From NCBI GenBank assembly GCA_037833965.1, contig AP031355.1, positions 4,179,501 through 4,243,500 on the forward strand: a stretch of DNA of 64,000 nt, read 5' to 3'. Within the stretch, counting starts at the first letter, position 1; each line of letters starts with the position of its first letter. The position numbers and the translations under genes were made by a program. The notes under the pieces are model-generated. The model made no database searches and had not been told where the DNA came from. It worked only from the letters and a program-made list of their open reading frames with translations. Of the stretch, positions 1 through 8,765 are shown piece after piece. This DNA comes from Marchantia polymorpha subsp. ruderalis (lineage: Eukaryota > Streptophyta > Marchantiopsida > Marchantiales > Marchantiaceae).

Positions 1-2106
1 GTAGGGAGTGCTGGAAGTCACGGCCGGAAGTTTCCCTGTACTCGCGGTCGGAAGGGGTGTAGGGGGCCTAACTGCCTTCCGGTCGTCGGATGTCATTCCG
101 GCGCCCAGTGCTTCCTTGATGAGGTGACTCACCTCATCTTTGATGTCCGGAAGGTAATCTCGAGTCCGGAACTCTTCTGAATACCTGTCCGCCTTTTCTG
201 AGTTCTGCTCCGGCTGGTTGTTTCTCATAGCCGGAGGTGTACCCGGCCTTCTCCTCTGGCCTTCTCTAACTTCTTTAGACTTCCTCCTTTCTTCCCTACG
301 CTCGAGGCGGCGAGTGTCCTCGTGGCCTTCTCCTTTCCTCTTCGAACTTCGGGTTTCTACCCGACCGCACATTACTTCTTCCTCTGGCCATACTTCGTCT
401 CCTTCAGCTGGGTCCAGACTCAGTTCTACCTGGTTGACTTGCACTTCTTCCTTGCCCGGTGTTGATACGAAACGCACGGCTGGCCTAGGGATTTGGGGCT
501 GGTCACATTCAGCTGCTGTATGTCCGGACTTCTTGCAATTGCTGCACAATGGTGCATACCCCATTGGCTTCCTCGGGTGGGGACAACTTGGCGCGTAATG
601 CCCCATGTCTCCGCAGTTGTAGCAACCATCGAATTGTGGTCGAGGTCGGTTGTGATTGCCTGGAGGTGCCATGCGTCTTGGTGGGAGTGTACCCGCCATT
701 TCCCTCGGAACAAAGCGCGGTATATGCACCGGTGGGTTCGGAGTTGTAGCTGGAGCTGTCTGTACCGAGTAGGCGGTGTCCTCAACCTGCTCAGCATAAT
801 ACATAGGCGGCTCAGCATAATACATGGGGTTCTCCCACTGTGGTGCCCATTCGACCGCATTCACTGGGTAAGATGGCCTCGCGGACATGCACTCCGTGTT
901 GGCATGTCCCACCTGTCCGCACGTAGTACACCAGAGATTCGCTCGTTGTCTCGCAGGTGATTTACGTCGGTCTTGGCCTCCCACTACATGAACTTTCAGG
1001 TCCGCAAAATTCTTCACCAGGTTGTCTACCTTGGCTGCGATGTCCCCTTGAGTCTTCACTGGGATTCCCTTACCTCGATCCTTCTTCTTGATCGCACTGC
1101 GTTTCTTCTTCCGTCTTTCTTCTTCTGAAGATGACGAGTCCTCTTCCTCTTCCGAGGAAGAACTTGATTCGGAGGAACTTGATTCTTCTGTCGAGGAAGG
1201 CGAGTTCCTTCTCTTCCGACGTCCGCCTTGCGACTTCTTCTTCGTCGACCGTCGGTCGCGTCTTCGAGTGTCAAGGGTTGACGTCTCAAAGGTCTCCGCG
1301 GAAGCTATCACATCTTGGATTGTGTCAGTCTTGCCTCTCCTACAGAAGGTCTCCATTTCTCTTGAGAGCCCTGTCACATACCAATCCACTGCCTGTTGTA
1401 CCGAATACGGTTCTCCCGGGCCTGTCTTCGGAATTCGATCTAGGAGGTCTTGGAATCTCTCAGTGTAGTCTCGAAGATTCTCCTTCCGCTCGCGTCGAAG
1501 ATTTCGAAGCCGGGTCAGAACTCGACTGTCATATCCGAGTTCGCGGAACCGCTTCAGAAACTTTTCCTTGAGCTGAGCCCAGGTCCGGATGCCAGTGGGG
1601 TCGGTGCTCTCATGGTTGTACCAACTACGCGCTCGTTTGCGTAGCAGGCTAGGAAAGATTCGTAATCTGTCTTCATCACTGGTCTCACGATTGGCGATGG
1701 AGACAGACTCGAAGAGCTTTATGTATGAATCTGCATCATCGTCGTCGCCCGTTCCCGTGTATCTTGGATACGAATGTTTGGTGGTAGGTTGGGAAAACAC
1801 CTGGCGGAGATTGGCTTGATGTTCTGCCATCGGTGATCCTGTCGACGGACTGATCCTAGGTTGGCCAAACTCAGGAAGAGTTCCCGTCGGAGGGATGTCC
1901 AATAGAACTGTTAGCTCAATGCTCTCGGTAGGTGAACTGGAACGCCTTTGTCTTCCAGTAGTCGGTGATGGCGATCTTTCTGCAGAGTCCTCACCGGGAG
2001 TCTTCTTTTTAGTTCGCCGTTTTGTTTCCACGGCTTTTTCTGAATCTCGACGGAGTTTCCGTGTGGCTCTCGCACTCAGGTTTCCCACACTATCGCTTGT
2101 CGACAT
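1..2106 (-). CDS. Ty3/gypsy retrotransposon Gag polyprotein, 3' end outside window
   Basis: The minus-strand frame is open from an ATG at 2106 to the window edge (702 codons, no stop), directly after a TGA. Seen: a Retrotrans_gag-type region around residues 140-225 (RARSWYNHES, then LKEKFLKRFREL and YTERFQDLLDRI); a Ser/Glu-rich acidic stretch near 303-342 between Lys/Arg-rich segments; and three CCHC zinc knuckles (C-X2-C-X4-H-X4-C) starting near residues 393, 495 and 521 (CTTCGQVGHANTEC, CYNCGDMGHYAPSC, CSNCKKSGHTAAEC). In this family Gag forms the cytoplasmic particle and the knuckles bind the element's RNA. The PBS and LTR lie upstream at 2150-7053. Protease, RT and integrase would lie left of the window. 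No stop or frameshift is visible, so this copy may be young. Gag identity is secure; whether the element is complete is unknown. Confidence 0.9.
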   Translation of the reverse strand, partial: MSTSDSVGNLSARATRKLRRDSEKAVETKRRTKKKTPGEDSAERSPSPTTGRQRRSSSPTESIELTVLLDIPPTGTLPEFGQPRISPSTGSPMAEHQANLRQVFSQPTTKHSYPRYTGTGDDDDADSYIKLFESVSIANRETSDEDRLRIFPSLLRKRARSWYNHESTDPTGIRTWAQLKEKFLKRFRELGYDSRVLTRLRNLRRERKENLRDYTERFQDLLDRIPKTGPGEPYSVQQAVDWYVTGLSREMETFCRRGKTDTIQDVIASAETFETSTLDTRRRDRRSTKKKSQGGRRKRRNSPSSTEESSSSESSSSSEEEEDSSSSEEERRKKKRSAIKKKDRGKGIPVKTQGDIAAKVDNLVKNFADLKVHVVGGQDRRKSPARQRANLWCTTCGQVGHANTECMSARPSYPVNAVEWAPQWENPMYYAEPPMYYAEQVEDTAYSVQTAPATTPNPPVHIPRFVPREMAGTLPPRRMAPPGNHNRPRPQFDGCYNCGDMGHYAPSCPHPRKPMGYAPLCSNCKKSGHTAAECDQPQIPRPAVRFVSTPGKEEVQVNQVELSLDPAEGDEVWPEEEVMCGRVETRSSKRKGEGHEDTRRLERREERRKSKEVREGQRRRPGTPPAMRNNQPEQNSEKADRYSEEFRTRDYLPDIKDEVSHLIKEALGAGMTSDDRKAVRPPTPLPTASTGKLPAVTSSTPY

Positions 2107-2149
2107 TCACCGAGCATTGCTGCTCAAGGTTTCTGGTGTTGACGCACTG

Positions 2150-2167
2150 TCCCCGGCAGCGGCGCCA
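2150..2167 (-). promoter_or_regulatory. Primer binding site, tRNA-Asp type
   Basis: The minus strand reads TGGCGCCGCTGCCGGGGA. Plant tRNA-Asp ends in TCCCCGGCAACGGCGCCA, so 17 of 18 positions pair. This PBS type is typical of Athila/Tat-like Ty3/gypsy elements. It begins 22 nt after the LTR end (2190), which is further than usual, and lies 44 nt before the gag ATG. Confidence 0.85.
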
Positions 2168-3081
2168 AAAAGAAGTTGTCGGCTCCTTATGTAATAACCC
2201 ACCAAAGGCTAAAACTGCAGTATGGTGGTAAAAAGATCGAACCCACAGGGACAGAGGCAACACACAGAGTAAAAGTGTCACATTTAACAGACTTTTGGTA
2301 GAGTTTGAATTCTAGGCGACTGTCACTCCCAGAAATACTGCAGTGCTCGACTCGGAGGCTCGACTCGGAGGAGGATCTCAACTCGGAGGATGCTCGGAGG
2401 ATGCACGGTACAGCTTGGTCACTCAACACACACACACACACCTGAAACTGGCAAAAAGCACAACTCGGAGGTCGGTCAGGACCTCCGCTTCGGATTTCAG
2501 GAGGAAAGTGTCTCGCAAGTTCACTCAGAGGTTCTGCAGGAAGTGCCTCCCACTCCGGCTTTTACTGCCCTTCCGCCAGGAACTAGCGGGGGTACCCGGA
2601 CTGGACTTCTCACTTCGGAACGAAGCCTCTACGTACGCCGTGGACGTCACCCTCGACTATCACACAAAACGCAGGGAGTGCAGACCCGACTGAGAACTTA
2701 CTGAAAACACGATCCAGTAACACACACAACCTGAATTACAAACCAAGGTTTACACGAAGTAATGAAACTTCACATTGGCATTCAGGGGAAACTTCCCGTA
2801 GGAGTACAATCAGGATATGTCACTCGAAGGAGTAAGGGGGAACTGTTCAAGTATCTAACTCGCAGCCGGCTCTGAGTATCAGAAATCACCCGCAGGTGCA
2901 GATCCGCACTACTCAAGTCTCTAACCGGGTACTAGCTCTGAACATTCAGCCGAAGGCCTTCAACTACAACATACGGTAACTTCGCTATGCTGCAGCTTCT
3001 CTACGTGGTGCCAGGACCAAAATGCACAAACACGCCAAGAAAGTGAGTTCCTGATCTGCACTTCCGAAACTGGAAGAGTCC

Positions 3082-3110
3082 CAAGGCAAAACGCCTTGAT
3101 CTACTTTATA
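3082..3110 (-). promoter_or_regulatory. LTR core promoter A1: TATA box plus adjacent palindrome
   Basis: The minus strand has GAGTATAAAGTAG, with TATAAA at 3110-3105. A 6-bp inverted repeat CAAGGC-AAAAC-GCCTTG lies at 3082-3098, just upstream of the expected transcription start (~3080). Both elements are conserved in every LTR of the window, with a paired base change in family B. The promoter lies downstream of the LTR ORF, which places the ORF in U3. Confidence 0.65.
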
Positions 3111-3143
3111 CTCTCAAAAGATCCTAACTAGCACTACGCTATC

Positions 3144-5699
3144 CTATCTACCACTCGCAGCATCTGCGCGAAACCAAACTACTCTACTGCACTCAGCAGA
3201 TCCGGTGCTGCGCCTCCTGCGCGCCGGACTGCTCCGCTTACTGTCTCTACCTTGCCAGTCTTCCGACCGGCTGCGTAACCCCAGGCGTCGGAGCGCTGTG
3301 GTGACTTCCGACTGCAAGTGCGCCATAGTGTCGCGCGCACCCGACAAGAAGGTTTCTAATTTTCTCGCCACTCGCCGCCGACTCCGACTGTCACCTTCCG
3401 TCAATGCCGCCGCCCGAAGCTCGAACTCCCTGAGTGTAACCCTCTCTTGAGCTGCCACCTCCCAATGGGTGTATCCGTTTAGACAACGAGTCACCCGTGC
3501 CGCCAACTCTCCTCGTACCCTGCAGCTGCTCTCCACCTCTGCCAGCTGCATTTCTAAATCCGCACGTTGTGCCCTCCAATCCGAGCACTCGGTTTGCAAG
3601 TTGCACAACAACTCCTCATCCTCCTTGCGGGCTCGTTGACTTTCCTCTAAGGCGCGCGTCTGGCGCGCAAGCTCGGCTGCTAGGACTTTGTTCTGTCTCC
3701 GCTCCTCCTGCAGTTCCGACTCGATCTTTGCCTGTATTAGTTCGGCCTCCGCCTGACTCTTCGTCGCCGCATCCTCCTTCTGCTGCTGCAAGGCTTGGTA
3801 CAGCTTCTGGGTGACCGCCAGGTGTTGTCGGAGGGCGGTGTTCCTATCCACATATACTCCGCATCTAGAGGCCCACCTTGCCACCTTGCTCCTCGTCCTT
3901 CGCCTGATTGTCTCCACATAAGACTGCGGTTTTAAGGCACTTGCGTATTTGGATGTCTTGCGATCCAGATATCGCAGGAGTGGAACTATCTGTTCGCACA
4001 GCACCCCTGTTGGCGTTTTCTGCACTGAATCCTCTTCTTGCTCTTCCGAGCTCGTCTCATCCTCAGTCTCGAGGATCTCAGTCGCCACCGAATCCCTTGG
4101 CGACTCCCTGGGACTGTGGCGCGCAGCAGCTTCTGCTGCGACTGCTGCTCCACTGCCTGCTAAAATATCCAGGGCAGTGGGAGATCCCACTGCTTGAGCC
4201 CCTGTTCCGGCTTGATCTTCGGTTTGTGAAGGGGTCGACGCCGCAGCGACTTTTGTCACTCTTGCACCGCCCGCTTCTGCTGCTTGTCCTTCCGGCGCAA
4301 TCTGCGCGGAAGGTGTCCTTGCTGAAGGTGCGTCCGCCGAAGGCGTCCGCACACTGGTCGTTGACTCCATCCGTCTCGCAGTCGGCGAATCCGGCTGACT
4401 CTCTGTTGTCCGACTCGCAGTCGGCCGACCAGCAGTTGTCCGACTGGGAGTCGGATACACCCTACGCGTCTTGACTCCACTTGGCCTGTTTGCTGGTGGC
4501 GTTCTTCCAGAAGTGCCTTCCGCCGAAGACGACCCTCTAAGGATTGTTGGCTCGTCAGCCAAACTCTCTTCCGCTTCCGGCCTGCTGTCCGGTTCAACGC
4601 GCCGTTCAGTTGGCCTTCCTTCCGCTTGTCGACCTTCAGTCATCCGACTCGCAGTCGGACGATCGTCAGTCCGTCCATCTCCTCCCGAAGACCGTGGTGC
4701 CTTCTGTGCAGAGGTTTCTGCCGTCTTCCCTAGGACCTGAGCAATTATCTCTTCCTGTGTGAGATTCCGCCGGGTCAGAGTTCGCCTGGTCTCCTCAGTA
4801 ACAGTTGGCATTCTGCGTGCCCTCTGTTTTGGTCGACTGTGAGGCTCGGGGGTGGGCCGACCACGAGTCGGCGCAGCTGGTACTTCCGGCTGCCTGTCCT
4901 CAGGTCTCTCATCCCACTTCCGCTTGCGCGGAATGCGCTCACTTCGACGTTCTTCTGCTGCTCTGTCTGGAGCCGGAGCCGGAGGCGTACTGGCAGGTTC
5001 CTCGTCCGGATCCGTGTCTACTTCGGCCTCCCTCGAATATCTACCTGGATAAGACCGGCTCAGCTGCGGAAACCGAGTTTTCTCAGCATTCGTCAAACAT
5101 CCCATCGCCCGGTAAAACACGATTAAGTAAGGCGATAGATGATTGAGCGTTCCTCCCCTCTCTTCTTGCGCATGTTGGCGCGTCACCTTCCACAGGAGCC
5201 GTGCCCAATGCACCGGAGCTCCTGACAACACCAGCTCCACGAACTCTACCTGCCAACCATGCATGTAAGCGGTCTTGGTCGGCTGCAATATCTGCAGCAA
5301 TGCTGTCGCGACATTTCTCCGCAATCGATCCTTGTAATCCCGAGTCCGGAAACCGTTCTTGGGATGTCTAGCCACCTTGAAGAGCTCATTGTAAGAGACT
5401 TCTTCCTCCTGGGACACTTTCACGCTGTCGGCCTCGAAGAGGAGATCCCCTTCCTCGCCGGCACACCTGCCCAACACCTGCGCCCAATTGCAAATTTCCC
5501 ATCTCTCTGGGTGTGGGCGAAATCCACGGGAAGGCTTGTGTCTCTCTTGCAGGTACTCGCGCACCATCTCCGGACACGTCCAATTCCACCCCCAGAGGAG
5601 AAAATCGAGCTTCAGCCTCGTCAGCACATCTTGAAATGCGCGTAGACCGATCTGCGGCACCCTGAGTGGAGACACTCGCAGCTGGGGAACCTTCGACAT
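3144..5699 (-). CDS. U3-encoded protein of family A LTR (851 aa), unknown function
   Basis: Uninterrupted ORF wholly inside the LTR and in the element's sense. I chose the ATG at 5699 because it aligns with the start of the family B ORF (MSKVPQLR against MTRPGRLR, then PLR-PQ-GLRAF in both) and both share an AACGCAATG context. Residues ~5-240 form a conserved domain (LDFLLWGWNW, WAQVLGRCAG, KNGFRTRDYKDRLRRN, GGTLNHLSPYL). A Pro/Arg/Thr/Ser-rich linker (~245-545) carries repeated TPS-, SARTPSA- and PTASR-like motifs, then an acidic patch (EDETSSEEQEED). A long heptad-rich coiled coil (~600-740) and a basic Ser/Arg tail ending in FRADAAS follow. No RT, protease, zinc-finger or membrane segment is visible. 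The N-terminal domain faintly recalls plant mobile or transposon-protein domains, but I cannot assign it. This copy is the only intact one in the window. Confidence 0.75.
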   Translation of the reverse strand: MSKVPQLRVSPLRVPQIGLRAFQDVLTRLKLDFLLWGWNWTCPEMVREYLQERHKPSRGFRPHPERWEICNWAQVLGRCAGEEGDLLFEADSVKVSQEEEVSYNELFKVARHPKNGFRTRDYKDRLRRNVATALLQILQPTKTAYMHGWQVEFVELVLSGAPVHWARLLWKVTRQHAQEERGGTLNHLSPYLIVFYRAMGCLTNAEKTRFPQLSRSYPGRYSREAEVDTDPDEEPASTPPAPAPDRAAEERRSERIPRKRKWDERPEDRQPEVPAAPTRGRPTPEPHSRPKQRARRMPTVTEETRRTLTRRNLTQEEIIAQVLGKTAETSAQKAPRSSGGDGRTDDRPTASRMTEGRQAEGRPTERRVEPDSRPEAEESLADEPTILRGSSSAEGTSGRTPPANRPSGVKTRRVYPTPSRTTAGRPTASRTTESQPDSPTARRMESTTSVRTPSADAPSARTPSAQIAPEGQAAEAGGARVTKVAAASTPSQTEDQAGTGAQAVGSPTALDILAGSGAAVAAEAAARHSPRESPRDSVATEILETEDETSSEEQEEDSVQKTPTGVLCEQIVPLLRYLDRKTSKYASALKPQSYVETIRRRTRSKVARWASRCGVYVDRNTALRQHLAVTQKLYQALQQQKEDAATKSQAEAELIQAKIESELQEERRQNKVLAAELARQTRALEESQRARKEDEELLCNLQTECSDWRAQRADLEMQLAEVESSCRVRGELAARVTRCLNGYTHWEVAAQERVTLREFELRAAALTEGDSRSRRRVARKLETFLSGARDTMAHLQSEVTTALRRLGLRSRSEDWQGRDSKRSSPARRRRSTGSAECSRVVWFRADAASGR

Positions 5700-7053
5700 T
5701 GCGTTGCCTGCACACACAAACGTTCTCCCTTTCGCTCACTCTCTCACAATCGCCACTGCGCGTCGGCCACTCAAGCACTGACTGCTCACTCTCTCTGCGC
5801 TCGTTCAAGATCGCTACTCCCAATTCTTTCAAGGTCCGCCAAGATCCTTGCGCAACTCGTCTCCGCACTCTCTACTCTCACTGCAGGTCGCTCCGCCCTT
5901 GCGCGTAATCTTGGAACTGGAAATTGCAAAGTCAAGAATGAGAGAATGAGACTGGAGCGCAGTCTTTTCTTCTCCGATTTCAAGAACGTCCAACGTTCTT
6001 ACTGGTTGCAACGTACGCAGCCGGCTATACGGCTTAACGGTTCGCCCTTTGCATGCGCGAATTCACGTCTCCGCATTGCGCGCATTCGCATGCTGAAACG
6101 TTGAATTCTCCCGCCGCCGCCACCTTCCGGACTCGAGTCCGCTGCAGGGTATACGTCGGCCCTGTTATCTTTTCCTAACCCGCCCTTCTCCGGAGGCGTG
6201 TCGTCGCTGGTGCGTTCATTATCCGTCGGCGCCTTGCTGGAGGCGCACATCCAGCCGGAGCGAATTACGCCGGCGCGCAGTCGTACCGCCTATTTTGTCC
6301 TTTATGCCTCGTCCGTTGCTGCCAGCGCATATCCGTCAGCGCAACTCATGCCAGCGCATCCGGCCGTCAGCGCCACGTCGGAGGCGTACATCCGACCGGC
6401 GCTTTCCTTCCATGAACAGCCGCCAAGGGCGCTTCCGACTCTGAGTTGGTTTCCTCCTGTGAGCGCGTGATTCCGCCGAAGGCGCATCGCCGAGGGCGTA
6501 CGGGAATCCTTTCCGGCTGTGAACCCTAGCGCGAACGGCGCATGTCCGGCTACGAGTTTTCCGACGCTCATAACTTCTCCATTCCTGATCCATCTCCGGC
6601 GCTCTTGGACTCGTTAGAACGAGCGTCCCGAGCTCTTTCTAATGCAACTTCAACCAACTGGATCTACCGTGTATCCCGATTGTTATGAAGGTTTTCCCTT
6701 TCCGCGCTAGCGGCGCTTCGCCGAAGGCGCACTCATGGTCGGATGCCTTTAGAGGTCCGGGCCCTTCTCCTGACGTCTTTAGCAAAACCTTCTCCTGAGG
6801 TGTCTGCGCCGGAAGCGTAGCTTCCTTATACGCTAGAGGCGCGTGAGTAGAGACACCTTAAAAAGGAGCCTTTGCCGAGGGCGCCGAAGACGTGGGCGTT
6901 GGTACATCCGACTACGTGATTCTTGGTGCCCTCGTGACGATCTCATCAATCCACTCTATTTAGCGTACCCTTCTCTAGCTACAAACACTGCTTTGGTACT
7001 AGTTTTCTAAAATTGTTTAAATTCTGCAAAAAAACAAAAAGTGTGTTACCACA

Positions 7054-8447
7054 CGCAGCAACGGAATCACCTGCTCAGAGAGCGCCGCCGCCGGCGCTCC
7101 AACAATTTCCTCCTCCTCCTCCTCGGTGTCTCCTGCTCCTGACATTTCTTCCGTGGAGCCTCCGTCGTCATCATCCGAGTGGAGAATTTCAGTCGCCATT
7201 GAATGCGTCGGCGACTGCCCCGAGTGGGGCTGCACGTCCTCGACGTGTGCTGCCTGCGAAGGCACGGCTGCGGCCTCGCTGCTCGTCGCCAAAATGTCTA
7301 AGGCGGAAGGCGAATGTACCCGCGCGGCATCCCCGTCGCTTACTTGTTGATTGCCTCCCGCATTCTCTCTGTCGCCGTCGTCCGTCGCCGAAGGCGATCG
7401 AGCGGAGGGTGGCTGCGCGGGGTTGGATTGCGCATCGCGCATCGAGATGTCGTCCCGCGGACAGTCACTCCGCTCTTCCGTCTGCTGCTCCCTCGATCGG
7501 TCCGTGGGGGCTGTGCCCGGCCCGTGCGCAGGCGCATTTGCCGGCGCCTTGTCCGCCGCAGGCGTAGCGCCGCGGACATCTATCGCCGAAGGCGACATGG
7601 CCGGGGGCCGCACGCCCGATGTTCCTCGGCCTATAGGCCCTACCGCCGAAGGCGCATCTATCGGCGGACTTCCCGCCGATGGTGCGGCCTCCGCACGATC
7701 TCTGCTCGTATACCCTCGGCTCGAAGGCCCTGGCGCCGAAGGCGCGAATTGCGGCGCGTGGTGCGCCGGAGGGTCTGGCCCCGAGGGCCGGTGTCTCGTA
7801 GGCGGTTCTTCCGCCGGCTCCTTCCCCTTCCTACGTTGGAACGGGGGTGATTCTTGCCTGTGCACAGGCGGCACGTGCGGAGGTGTTCTGTGCACAGGTG
7901 ACCTGTGCACAGGCGACCTGTGCACAGGCGAGCGCCTGTGCACAGGCGGACTGCTCCTTCCCACGCGTAAGCGTAGATCCACGTCCACTTGTGTTCGCCG
8001 GTCCGCGGAGGCTCGTCCGTCCGCGGAGGTTCGCCTGTGCGCAAACGGAACCTCTGTCCGCATCGCACGTGGTAACTCCGGAGGCCCTTGGCCCGTAGGC
8101 GGCCTCTCTCCCGACGAGGTTGCAGCGTGGCCCGTCGCTCCTGCGGTCGTCCGCGCTTCCTCTCGCCTCTCCGGCGACGCACTTCCTATCTCCGTCGCAA
8201 TCGTCGCCGTGTCTGCACTGTCAGCTGGCAACACCAGTCTGCGTGCCTTCTGCTTCGGCCGGCTGTATGGCCGGCATAGGACAAAATTTGATTCCCCCTT
8301 CCGCGTAGGCGGAATTCGCGCCGGTGGCGAAATCCTTCCGCCGAAGGCGACCGCCTCCGTTTCTTCCAGTAGCGATAACTCCCTAAGTCCTCGTCCGTTC
8401 CAAGCGTTCTTGGGCTCGTTAGAATCAGCGCGTCGAGCTCTTTCCAA
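7054..8447 (-). pseudogene. Fragment of family B U3 protein, chimeric with upstream U3
   Basis: An open minus-strand frame that joins U3 leader sequence to the Pro/Arg-rich linker of the family B protein (from SRPKQKARRLVLP on) through the 1.85 kb deletion of copy B3. It lacks the conserved N-terminal domain and has no ATG at its beginning. The 3' part stops where A1 inserted, within LSEQVIPLLR, so the coiled coil is missing. The linker contains repeated PVHR units encoded by copies of the palindrome CTGTGCACAG (7858-7945). The open frame across the deletion is probably chance. Confidence 0.75.
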
Positions 8448-8765
8448 CGAGACCCTAACTTGGTCAAGGCGCCCGAGGGTTTACCTAATTACGGGGGGTT
8501 TCCCTACAGCCGCGGACGCAACCTCCGAAGGCGGATTTTGCGCCTTGCGCCGTAGAGATCCTAACTGCGGAACTCGCAGGGAGGGTGGTGCCTGTGCTTG
8601 CTGCGGCACCCCAAATCCCAGATTCTATAAGATCCCTCGAGAATCCCCGCGATCTTCCGGATTCACTCTGTTTTGATGTACCGAAGGCTATTTACAATGT
8701 TGCCAGGGTACAGTTTTCCAAAAATGTTTTAATTTCCTCAAAATTGCCAAAAGTGGGGTACCACA
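7054..8765 (-). mobile_element. Family B LTR, copy B3: truncated and internally deleted
   Basis: The right end (GTGGGGTACCACA at 8753-8765) is the 5' terminus of a family B LTR as in copies B1 and B2. The left end is cut at 7054 by element A1; the sequence there (GCAGCAACGGAATCACC) continues in B1 near 19650. Compared with B1, about 1.85 kb is missing between a site near 8267-8275 and the ATAGGACAAAA segment, removing the start and conserved N-terminal domain of the LTR ORF. The remainder of this LTR would lie left of A1, outside the window. Confidence 0.85.

Larger units (their letters stand above)
2190..7053 (-). mobile_element. Family A LTR, copy A1: 5' LTR of a Ty3/gypsy element (4864 bp)
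   Basis: On the minus strand the LTR starts TGTGGTAACACAC at 7053 and ends GTGGGTTATTACA at 2190, with TG...CA ends forming a short imperfect inverted repeat. The same ends bound copy A3, whose target duplication is intact, so the boundaries are well supported. PBS and gag follow on the left, so this is the 5' LTR. Layout in the direction of transcription: about 1.35 kb of GC-rich, palindrome-rich U3; the 851-codon ORF (5699-3144); a TATA box at 3110-3105; and about 890 bp of R-U5 with a CA repeat near 2427-2443. A CCCTGTGGGTTCGATC segment near the 3' end resembles Athila/Tat LTR ends. It interrupts family B LTR sequence, which resumes at 7054. The other LTR lies outside the window. Confidence 0.9.

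Noticed and set aside
2235-2256. Pol III B-box-like GGTTCGATC near the LTR end, possible tRNA gene
   Set aside because: No A box or cloverleaf. The segment matches conserved ends of Athila/Tat-like LTRs.
2190-7053. DNA transposon with terminal inverted repeats (TGTAATAACCCAC / GTGTGTTACCACA)
   Set aside because: The short inverted ends are normal LTR ends. PBS and gag adjoin, and solo copies have 5-bp target duplications as expected for Ty3/gypsy integrase.
7858-7945. Regularly spaced short repeats resembling a CRISPR array
   Set aside because: Spacing is 15-30 bp with near-identical spacers, in a plant LTR and in coding frame. It is a palindromic minisatellite.
7351-8676. Long plus-strand ORF of 441 codons
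   Set aside because: Antisense to the family B LTR ORF. Similar plus-strand frames at 19631-20893 and 26615-27589 are the same antisense shadow and come from GC-rich, stop-poor sequence.
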